Below, in pieces: positions 36,866 through 47,200 of a stretch of 64,000 bases of DNA. The stretch covers positions 19,698,001 through 19,762,000 of the forward strand of contig JAVTVX010000031.1 in the NCBI GenBank assembly GCA_033439265.1, in the 5' to 3' direction. Positions within the stretch are counted from its first letter, which is position 1. Each line of letters begins with the position of its first letter. The notes beneath the pieces were generated by a model. That model did no database searches. It saw only the letters and a list, made by a program, of their open reading frames with translations, and was not told the DNA's origin. The stretch comes from Dillenia suffruticosa. Taxonomy: Eukaryota > Streptophyta > Magnoliopsida > Dilleniales > Dilleniaceae. Both the position numbers and the translations under genes were made by a program.

Positions 36866-37902
36866 GTGAATGATTCCTGACGAGAGCCACCCAGTCTATC
36901 ACTGATGAAGCCTTAGAGAAGGGGTGGAATTGGAGTTCTTTCTCTACCACATCTTTCTTTGCAGGTTCCGAACTGGACCATGTATTGACTCTCGAGTTAG
37001 CCCTAGATGCCTTGCCTAAGGATTTACGAGTACCTTTATTTCCGTATTATCCCCTTAAATGCCATTGACTCTACTCTTTGGACCATATTCTGGGTTTCGC
37101 TGAGGGTTAAAATAATTTGATAGCCAATTTTATCATGGATCGCAAGTTTCATTTCATGAATATACCTTGCCACCTGTTGACCTTTAGTCTCCATCAAATT
37201 ATACCGTACTGATAACCACAAGAAATTTATAGTATATTTAGTTATAGATTTTTGCCCTTGCACCAACGTTTGATATTGATGGAACAAAAATTGATTATAA
37301 TTTGGAGGAAGAAACCTGGCAATCAACATCTTCTTCATCTTTGGCCAAAGTCTTATTGGTTGTTTTCCCAAACACCTTTGCTAGACCTGAGTCTGTTCCC
37401 ACCGTGAAGAATCTCACCTTTTAATTGATATGCTACCGGCTTTACTTGTTTATTCTCTAGAATCTCTGCAAAGTCAAAAAACCTCTCAACTTCTGGTATC
37501 CAATTCAGGAAATATTCAATATTTTGATTCCTGCTGAATAAAGGGATGTCCACTTTCAATCAAAACCCTTCTTGTTGATATTGGCGGGTTGCTCTAGAGT
37601 TAGGGTTACGATCCCAAAACTCAACAATGTCCTTGTTTGAAGAATCATCTTCATTGGTCTGAACCACACGAGATTGTTGGAGTAATATAAAATTGACACG
37701 AGGTTCCTAAATGATTCTCCTAGTGCCACCTTTACCTTCTATATTGCTCTGATTTGCCCGAAATATTTGTAGATCTATTTCTATCCGCTCCACCAGAATA
37801 GATAAAGTCTGGAGTACAACCATCACAGTTTGTAACTCTTTGAGCATGTCAAAAAGAGTACTACCTTCATTGTCCTGATTGGCCATCGTAAGAAAAAGCC
37901 TT
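36866..37902 (-). pseudogene. Gag remnant of the Ty3/gypsy element
   Basis: The start is MANQDNEGSTLFDMLKELQT just after the primer-binding site. It is followed, in shifting frames, by KVDIPLFSRNQNIEYFLNWI, VERFFDFAEILENKQVK and the core PIRLWPKMKKMLIARFLPP. These are hallmarks of the retrotransposon gag domain in plant Ty3 elements. Frameshifts and stops break it into at least three frames. It is cut off at about 36865 by the nested insertion. Confidence 0.85.
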
Positions 37903-37915
37903 GCCTCTGATGCCA
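37903..37915 (-). other. Primer-binding site of the Ty3/gypsy element
   Basis: On the minus strand it reads TGGCATCAGAGGC, close to the initiator tRNA-Met complement TGGTATCAGAGCC, and lies a few bases inside the LTR that ends at 37923. Confidence 0.6.
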
Positions 37916-37922
37916 CCTAACA

Positions 37923-38298
37923 TGGGAGAGATAGAAGGAAGACAATAGCGTTTGCAAAAGAGACAAAACCCTAAAACTTTTAAAAGAGAATAATTAGCTC
38001 AAAAGAAATGTTATTATTGATATCTCTAAAATAATGAAACACTACAAATATTTATAGGGATTAAAATTCTAAAAATTAGGAAACTATAAACACTAGAAGA
38101 CTAGAGAAATTTAGAAACTAAAAAAATTATGAAACTAAAATAATTTGAAAACTAGAAAAAAATTAAGAAATTAAAGAAATTAGAAAAATTAAGAAACAAA
38201 AAAAAATTGAAAACTAACTAAAACTATGTTAATGGAGCCCTTTTCCTTTATTGAGCCGATTTTGCATATCCCAATAATTATCTTAAACTTGTTTCACA
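37923..38298 (-). repeat. 5' LTR (element sense) of the Ty3/gypsy element
   Basis: 376-bp partner of 27242-27610, bounded by TG and CA (plus strand). Several substitutions per 50 bases separate the copies by eye, consistent with an old insertion. Confidence 0.8.
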
Positions 38299-40561
38299 TC
38301 AAGGGAGGAACCCACAAAACTCTTAACCCCAATAAATATTGAAGTTTTGCGGATACAAACTTCGGTACAACTTTGTTTGGTATAAATTTCTGCAAACTGG
38401 GGACACAGGTTCATGTTTGAAATCATATTTTCGGCAGACTATTCTGTGGATCAGATGATCTGAGCCTGAAATCTCCCACCATTTTTTTTTTTTTTTTTGG
38501 CACCTTAGATGTAGGTTTCTCTTTCCCACATTTATTGTGATTAGAAATTTTGAAGAATTATAAGCATGAGTTCTTTTTTGGTTCAACATGAGGCTTCTCG
38601 ACTTGAGGTTATATAATGGAGTAATCCTCCTCCAAATTACTAAATAAACAAGAGTCACTACTAGAATTCGAACTACCACTAACCACTATAAGCATAATTT
38701 ATGGTATCATAATGAATTTCCTTTGTTTGTCTTTTTGGCTCCCCTATGAAAAATAAGCTTGCCCTTTCAGAAGGTTAGAGTAATAATAGGATTGTGTATT
38801 AGGCAACAGTCCGCTTAACTGGTATCATAGATCAAACAGGATTGCCAATGAACTTCATATTCTGCGTTATCTTGATATTCCAGCACTTTGTGAACGGTCT
38901 CTGATTCCCCCTCATGCTACAAAATTGAAGGATTAAATAACGGTAGTAGGGCTCTTCAAAGCTGAAAATTGTCTGATTAAGGTGATTGAATTTGATACTA
39001 ATCAGTGTCATAACTCGTGGCCACACTAGTCCCCACATGGATTTTTTTTTTCCCATTTTTTTGTTTAGCGTATTTTAAGGAGGATTTTCTAGACATTTTA
39101 GAACAATGCCACTCAAAGATTGATATTGAATCTTATGTCGTCACCTCAATATATTTAAAAAAAAATTATTTAAATTTGAAGGATATATAACTTAATCAAG
39201 TTTGAAAAACTTTTATATAAAATTTTGGTTATTTAGTTCTTTACTTATTTGATCTATAGTATTACTCAAGGTTTTATGTCGATTTTTCCATTCCAACCAA
39301 ATCTTGTAGCATGTCAATGTCACCCTTTTGGAAAACTTCAGCTGTTTGTTTATTCAGCGCTGCACGATCAAGGAAACATATCACCAAGTCAAAAGAATCA
39401 TGTGATGCATGCAGATAAAGAGTAATTACAATGAATGCTAGAGGTCTGTTGAGGTGAAGCAACAAACCTTTTAGTTCACTCACACAGACTCGATGACTTT
39501 CTCAACACTAAACTGAGTTTACCACTTGGCTTCCAAGGGCTTTGTATACGCCCATGGCAAGGGGGTCAACGTGGATAGGCCATGCCGCAACCACCACTAC
39601 ATTAACATATAAAGTCCTGATCGTCCTGCAACCCCACTCTAGGACTTCCTACACTAGCTTAATTTCTTGAATTTAGTAACTAGTTGACCAAGATCCCAGC
39701 CGTTGCACAATTGTGGTGGTTCCCCACTACCAACCAAGAATTAGAACTGGACCCACGATTCCAATTAAAAAGAAAACGATCGGTCCTATTCTAGTTATTG
39801 TCTCGCAGTTCACCTCATAGTTCCAGTTTAATCCTGATCGAGATTCAGCATATTGTGAACCACAACGGACCGGATTAAACTGGTGCTGTTCAATAAGGTT
39901 GGTTCACAGTTCTGAAGTGAACCATGGCGGGTCAATTCCCCACAAATCCTTTTAGTTATCAAAACTATGACACTGATCACTACACCAAGTTGACAAGGAA
40001 AAAATTCAAGGGTCATGGATGGCAGTCAAAATCTACCTGCCCAGTATAACAAAAATGATGTTGGCAAAATTGACTATTGGTGGTGAAATCGGCCAGGCAA
40101 ACTTGATCAGATCAATTATTTGGTTGCTGAAGTTTCATTTTCTAGAAGGTACTAATGATTTAATTTAACAAACCTTAGCCATTTCCTCCGCCAGAGTCTC
40201 CCACCATACCCGAGTTTCTGTCATGAGCCAACGCCAGCTGTTCTAATCCTAACGCTGGTCAAAGCAGGCCAGACAGTGACTTGGCCAAACGCATAAGCGC
40301 ATATAAGAAAATGACAAGGAAGAAGATGCTCCGTAGGAAAACAATGCCTGATTCACATAGAACATTCCTAAATCCAAAATAATAAATCACACCTTGGACG
40401 GTTTCAATCATTTTTAACTTGCAGATTATCGTAATCATCGCACCCTTGTCCTGGAAAAATCCAAACGAAATAATTATCTTTCCACTCAAAACCCCGTTCT
40501 TTGAGCCCAAAGAGACTTGCTTGGACAGAAAAAAGCAAATCCTGCAATACCCACTTGATCA
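38299..40561. other. Intergenic region upstream of the RIN4-like gene
   Basis: No gene is recognised. Minus-strand frames at 38323-38679, 38832-39056 and 39274-39483 are open but match no family I know; the first two could be decayed mobile DNA. A T run lies at about 38482-38500. The last few hundred bases are presumably the promoter of the RIN4-like gene. Confidence 0.5.
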
Positions 40562-41949
40562 ATGGCGGTAAGTATTGTCTTATGAAGAAAAGCTTTTCAG
40601 AATTTCCAGTTTCATGGTATTAGTTCCATGTTTGTTTAATACAAATTCAAAATTTGCTAATACAATGAATTTGCAGCATCAACGATCCCATGTTCCAAAA
40701 TTTGGCAATTGGGACAGTGACAACATCCCTTACACGGCCTACTTTGAGAATGCGCGTAAAGAAAAAGCTGCTGGCCTGAGGATGAACCCGAATGATCCTG
40801 AGGAGAATCCAGATTTACTCATGCTTCCTAAAAGAAGAAGCTTGGAAAGCAATAGCATATCCCATCAAAATCAAACTTATGCTTCTTTTGCTTCCAACAA
40901 ATCAGTTTCAAACACGGTTGATCAGTCAAAAAGTGGGAGCCAAAAAACTGTCATTTCTGAGTCTAGGAGTGATAAGAGCAAGTCAGATACCTCACTCCTC
41001 CAGCCAAAATATCGGCGTGGAAGATCAGACAAAATTAAGTTTTCAATTGAGGGCAGTAATAGCTTCAAGCCAATGTCTATGGCTGGTTTGAGAAGTCGAA
41101 ACCATTCAATTGATGATTCTGTAAGTTAACCGCAAATTTATGTTGTATTTCACCTTCTCATAGAAATTTCTGACTTAAGATCAGACCAGATTTAATGAAG
41201 GAGATTGATTTCTGTTAAAAAAATATTAAAATTATAATATGAACTTTTTATTTTTCTACATTGTGACAGGGTCATAAGATGCCACCAATACCTAAGTTTG
41301 GAGCATGGGATGAAACTGACCCAATATCAGGAGAAGGTTATACAATTATCTTTGATGAAGTGAAGAAGGAGAAACACATTGCATCCACAACCTTCCCTTC
41401 AGTTGCATCACAATCTATCATTTATTCCAATGGTCAGAAGAGGCACGGGAGTCCTCCCCTTGGATCAAAGGTGAGTGTGCAAAAACTTCTTTGCGGGCTT
41501 AAAATTAGATCCCAACAACTTAGAACTCGGTATCATCTGAATTTTATGATTTATATGACAAAAATTCTAGTTGCTGAGTTAAAAATATAAATAATATTCC
41601 TTTAAGAAACAATGCCAGATTAGACGGTCTTGATTGAAAGTAGTAAGGAAGTGAGCCTGATATAGTGTCCATGTAGTGCTGTCGTAGCATTGAAGCGATG
41701 ACGGACCCATTTAGAACAAAAGCATTTTAAAAGTCACCCCAAAATAAGGACTAATCTTCTTATTCTAGAATTGAGATTTTGCTGAATTACATTGTCAATT
41801 CCCCATGTTTAAATAACTGTTGGGAAGGAAAGAGAGAGAGAGAGAGAAAGAGAGAAGTTGTCCTATGTTTCATGCTTGCATGTGACACTATCTTCCCTCC
41901 TGAAATGCTGCAGATGTGTTGCTGCCTTTTCTTTAGAGGAAACAAGTGA
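40562..41949 (+). CDS. RIN4: RIN4-like protein (RPM1-interacting protein 4 family)
   Basis: RIN4 is a plasma-membrane immune regulator guarded by resistance proteins and attacked by bacterial effectors. Four exons, 40562-40567 (ATGGCG only), 40677-41120, 41270-41470 and 41914-41949, join in frame to 228 residues; Arabidopsis RIN4 has 211. The N-terminal NOI block [19 protein letters not shown] (7-25) and the C-terminal NOI block IPKFGAWDE...[13 protein letters not shown] (157-185) are clear. Both contain the PxFGxW core cut by AvrRpt2, the second with Ile instead of Val. The last exon encodes [11 protein letters not shown], supplying the triple-Cys palmitoylation site that anchors RIN4 to the membrane. 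The Thr of the GYT motif, equivalent to the phosphorylated Thr166, is conserved. The six-base first exon is inferred from its donor (GTAAGT) and the fit to MA-. Without it, an ATG at 40662 in the intron would also give an NOI protein. Confidence 0.93.
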
Positions 41950-43877
41950 TCTATGATGTGCAGGATTTCTTGTGGCATATAATAAAGCAATAAGCCTTTT
42001 TTAGGAGATATAAATATTGACATAAAAAGTTTTTTTTTTCCCCAGTTCTCTTCTCCTTTTTATTTCACATTGTATTGGCAATTGATTCAATGACTGCCAT
42101 ATATGTAATTTTTTAATATCTTTTTGCATTCTGCATAAGCAGTGTTGTTTTTGGGGTTGAGGCATTTCGGCAGCAACTCTTCCATTGGAGGGTTTTCAGC
42201 ATTTTCTATGCTTTACGAAGTTTAAAGCCTTGTAAGGACCTTCCTATACCTTAACAGTTTATGGATCCTGATTTTACAAGAAATAAGAAAATGTGTAGAA
42301 GTGTGAGACTAAAAATGAGTTAAGCCAAAGTTGAGTTAGAAATTTAAAAAAAAAAACAATCAAATTGAGTCATAGTGTTATTTTGTAAATGACTCCAAAA
42401 AGTATTTTGAAGTTTGATTCATTCGACTAATTGAATCAGTTATATTAAACTCAAAATAAATCTATTTTTTCTTTCTGAACTTATCTTTTTTTACTAAATA
42501 ACTCTACAAAGTCATGTTTCTTGTGCTTAGAGGACTCATTTATCTAAATAAAATAAATAAACTGAGTTGAACTGCTGACAAACCAATTCAAAGGGGTTGT
42601 TTCGGATGCAAAATCTTCTCACTGGAGCTGTCTTTTAACTTCAAAATTTATTAACATAATTATTCTGCATTTCTCACAAAAAATTTTTTGCTCCGATTTG
42701 AAAATACAATAAGTAAGAATGAGGAGGCAAGTGTCACATATTTGTAGATACTAGAAGAGATTTTCTCATTTTGATTGTTGGGTTGGCGCTAAAATTTGAG
42801 TTTTAAACTTCAAAACCAAAGCATAAGCAAAAGATGAATGATTGCTGAGAAGACACCATTGACATGGACGTGCTTTGGTTTGCCTCTCAAAGATGCCACG
42901 CTCCATAATTTTTGGGGTCCATCTCCAAGTGCATATTTTATACTAGACGTGTAATGATACCAATGATCCGTTAATGCAGCAATTAATTGATAGATTTGTT
43001 TAATTAAGATTTCGATTTTAAAATTTGAACATGGAAAGACAGATATTAGAAGAGCTAACCCTTTAACGACCCTTACAATTCTCGATTAGATTAATCAAAT
43101 TAAATTCGGATGTTGATCGGTAACGATAACCAATAATACATTTAGCATCCGGGACACAGAGTTTTTGCCTTTATCGTTGAAAATGATTTGGGCCACTTGA
43201 TTCAGCCTGGCTCTTATGCTTGTGCTGAAAAAATAAACCTCTGGTCTTGTTCAAAGTGATCATCAAATGTTGTTTGGCATATAACTAGTAAAAAATTGAC
43301 CAATCACTCCCTCACAATTTTCCATATAAACTTAGCATATTTATTCATCAATGTTCGATTATAGTTAAACCCCTTCAAAGTAACGACAAAGTTCAAATTT
43401 TAATTCAGAAAAAATAAAAATACAATATATATTTAAAATTACAATTTTAAAAGACTGAATTTATAATTTTTAGTAGGATAAATGATATTTCAATTGAAAT
43501 TTTTAAAATTATTTCTATTTTCATATAATTCAAAACTTTTAATTTATACATAATATTCAGTATTATTTTAATTTTTTTATAAAATTTTGCAGGGAGTTGA
43601 CCGGTATTTAACCGCTCGCACTTTGACCTTGATTCAAAACTTTTTAATTGATACGTGAAACTTAATATTTTTTTTCTATTTTTTAAATAAACATGCAAAA
43701 ATAATGTCGAGTTAATATATATATAGATCAAAATTATCCTGGATCAATAAAATCTAATATTTTGCTATTTTTTTCACAGGTATAGACTAAAGATTTAATT
43801 ACATACATTTTAACTTTGTTTCCCCTAATAATGCTATTCGAAATCATAGAAAACGACGACGTTCAACTGCTTGGTAC

Positions 43878-43891
43878 AAACGGCGTCGTTT
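43878..43891. promoter_or_regulatory. 14-base motif AAACGGCGTCGTTT, copy 2
   Basis: Identical to 17458-17471. It lies about 200 bases upstream of the EHD start codon, beside a related AAACGACGAC (43850-43860). A regulatory role is conceivable but unproven. Confidence 0.35.
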
Positions 43892-43964
43892 GATTCGCCG
43901 ACCAAAAAATACATTTGAAGCGCCAAAACTGTTATGAAATTGCAAGTCGAGCCCCTCCCTCCAT

Positions 43965-43967
<3 letters not shown>

Positions 43968-44003
<36 letters not shown>
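43968..44003. repeat. (CT)n tract in the EHD leader
   Basis: Perfect CT run of 36 bases, 90 bases before the EHD ATG, probably within the promoter or 5'UTR. Confidence 0.9.
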
Positions 44004-44004
<1 letters not shown>

Positions 44005-44093
44005 AAAAACTAAAACTAAAGAAAAAAAAATATCTGAAATTCTTCAATTTTCAAAGTTCCCTCTCAGCCCCCCAAAAGCAGTTTCAAGTGAGA

Positions 44094-44177
44094 ATGGAGA
44101 TCGTAACAGGTCCGATAACTTCGTGTTCGAAAGAGCATCAGAAGATCTATCAACAATGGTTCACTGTTGCCGATTCA

Positions 44178-44223
<46 letters not shown>

Positions 44224-47200
44224 GAATGGAACTTATAATCGAATCTCAGATGGAGATGGTCGAATCACTGGAAATGATGCCATTAAGTTCTTCGCCATGT
44301 CGAATCTCTCCCGATCAGAACTCAAACAGGTCATTCTTTCTTTTTTACCCTTTACTCCTACTCTACTTTTTGTCACTTTTTTAGGTTTAATTTTGAATAT
44401 TTACGTAGATTCGTTATACGATTTGATAGATAAAAGAATCTGATTTTTAATTGAGCCGATTAGAGAAAGATACCGTATTTATTCTTGTTATTTACAATCT
44501 CAGTGTAAATGACACATAACAGTGAACTTATTTTCAGATATAATCGATTTAATTTATTAAATAATAGTCTTTTTTTTTTTTTAGTTCAGAGTGACTTGGT
44601 TAACACCTTATATTGATGGGTGATTTGAACTCTTAATTTTCGATTTGCATCAAATTTTCTTCTAGACATTGTTTTAAAAATCCCAATTTTACTAGGATGA
44701 TTTTGCAACCGTATAACCACTTTGATTAAAGTTTATTTTTTGGGGTGTTGTCCATTTAGAAGTTATGAAAATCACAACACCCCGTTCTATGATTTTACTC
44801 TTGAAACCCATTTAAGCAGAACCCCAATGTTTATCAACCAAGGTTCTAAATACTACTATTATGTAGGGAAATTCTTATTTACTATTGAGTTCTAAACATT
44901 GTTGTTATCTTATCAACCATGGTTGTTAAAAATACTAATCAATGTTTTGTTATAACATTGTTAAAATCCCAATTTTACTAGTATGATCTTGCAATCTTAT
45001 AACCACTTTGATTATTTTATTTTTGGGGTTATATTCCATTTAAAGATTGTAAAATCCTAACACCTTTCTATGGTTTTATTTATAAAACTCGTTTAGGCAG
45101 AACCCCTAGTGTTATCAACCATGGTTCTAAATGCTAATCTCACGTTGGGAAATTCTTATTTATTATTGTATTTTTTTCATTAATGTGTAATAAAATAATT
45201 GTATTGATTTTGGCTTTTATGGTTTCTTATGGTGGATACTATTGATACGTGTCTCAAGTTACTTGAGTACTTACTGCACTTACTTTCATTTTCTTTCTAA
45301 AGGTTTGGGCCGTTGCAGATTCTAAGCGACAAGGTTTTCTTGGTTTCAAGGAGTTCATTACTGCAATGCAGGTATTCTATTCATCTTTTCCTTTCCTGTG
45401 TTTGTACAAATAAGTCAATGATAATCGTAATAACATCTTAATCTTCTTTTGTGCAGCTAATTTCATTGGCACAAGTGGGAAATGATTTAACTCATGATGT
45501 TCTAAATACAGCAGGTAAGCAGAAGAGTACACCTTACTTCGCAATTATGGAGTGAACAAAAGAATTAGTGTTCTTGCCAGTGTTGTACCGAGAACTAAAT
45601 TCAATCACATATTTAATTGGTTCTATCTATTCAAAGAAACACGTTAATCATTGCATTTGTGTGATTTAATTTGAGACTGTGATTTTTGTTTTATTCTTAT
45701 TTCTTGCACACAGACTTGAATAGTATAGAACCTCCAACAATGGAAGGGCTGGATCATCTAATCTCTGTGAGTAGTATATTTTTTTACCTCTGCTTTACTC
45801 CCTTTTCTTTCATGTTTTTCTTTTAATACTCAATGTATTGTGTGCCCATGGAATTCAGTTTTTAATTGCTATGTTCTTATCTCTCAGAAAAACAAGGGTC
45901 TGGTGGTTGATAGCAATCCTGGCGTAAATGGTCAGAATAATTTTTAGACTTGTAAAAGTCTTTTGTCTTTGGTTTTTAAAAGTTATACGTGTATATTTAA
46001 TTCCTTCATTAATCTGTTGTTTCAATGTAGGTGTTACTCAGCTGCAAATGTCCGTATCAGCTCAATGGTTTACTTCAAAATCTACAAAGAAGGTATGCAG
46101 ATCTTAATTTTTCTTGTAACATTAGAGATTTTCCTACTCACGTGCTTTCCGTATGCTCAAATTTGCTGCAAATATTTGAATCTATTTTGGACAGATTTTA
46201 TTTTTTCAATTTCTCAATGATTTGCTTATGAATACAATGGCAACCTCATTTCCCTAGACTTTAATTTGTTAGATGTGCATGAACTGCATACTTCATTCCG
46301 CTCCTATTTTGCTTGAGACTCAAGTTGGGGAGGCAAGGTGGAAGAAAGTAAAGAAGCAAAACTGGAAGAGCATTGTTCCAACCTTAGATTCTTATTAAAT
46401 TGTTTTTGCAGATCTTGTGTTTAAGATATTGAAATTGATCGTTTTGGTTTGTTTCTCTTATAAAGTGATTGTCCTTTATTTTTAGATGGCACTTTCTTTT
46501 GTCTTTTTCTCTTTTTGCTTGCAATGAGGAAGGGGACTAGACCCAAAGTCTAGAACCTCACGAACCTTGATGACCAGCAAGGATTACACATTGTTCAGTT
46601 TGAACCAAACTGACAATCCAATCTTGTCTTCTCCGAAGTATTGTCCGTGTTGGCTTAAAATGCCCGGTGGATTTGTCTTTATTGTGATATGACTCAAAAT
46701 GAGGATGTTGTCCTAGAGGTGGCTTGTACAGGTTTAAGAGGTGGCTTCTAGAGTGTGGCATTTTGTCCTAAATTGGTTCTAGAGGTGGCCCCCATAGTGT
46801 AGCACCGTGCACCGTATACTACTTAGCTGTACACTTTTGGCTGGTGTAAGCTCTAAAATTATTTGTAATTACCCAAATCCATTTCTACTAAATATTGTCC
46901 AAAATGCCTCACACATTTGTCGTCTTAGGAGGTCAGCCATCCAAGTATTGCCCCAACACATGCACCCTTATTTGTGGAGCTTTTATGGGAGCCCATACAA
47001 CGTCAACAAATTGTGCCTTGATATGAGAAGGTTTAACTTAACTATATTTTAGGGATAGTACAGAAGCTCTTGGTCCTTTTGGATGGATGTAATTACAATT
47101 ATATTTATTTAAAGTAATTTGCTCTATACCTATTAGTTAAAAGACTGTCTACAAATAAAAATTTCAATGCTTCTGCCAGAGTGTACAACTGGCACAGATT

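Larger units (their letters stand above)
27242..38298 (-). mobile_element. Degenerate Ty3/gypsy retrotransposon split by a nested insertion
   Basis: The order on the minus strand is LTR (38298-37923), primer-binding site, gag, protease, reverse transcriptase, RNase H, integrase, LTR (27610-27242). This is the Ty3/gypsy order. The LTRs are about 370 bp and clearly diverged. The coding parts carry many stops and frameshifts, and the catalytic residues of protease, reverse transcriptase and integrase are changed. Gag is interrupted by about 5.8 kb of foreign sequence (about 31040-36865). A pyrimidine tract at about 27613-27620 (AGTAGGGGGAC on the minus strand) is the likely polypurine tract. The element is dead. 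The sequence style is chromovirus-like, but no chromodomain was identified. Confidence 0.85.
41950..44093. other. Intergenic region and EHD promoter
   Basis: AT-rich with no gene seen. The EHD upstream region at 43840-44093 holds AAACGGCGTCGTTT (43878-43891) and a (CT)n tract (43968-44003) likely to lie in the 5' leader. Confidence 0.5.

Noticed and set aside
38323..39056. Minus-strand frames upstream of the RIN4-like gene
   Set aside because: I considered decayed gag or pararetrovirus sequence, but no diagnostic motif (zinc knuckle, protease or RT core) was found.
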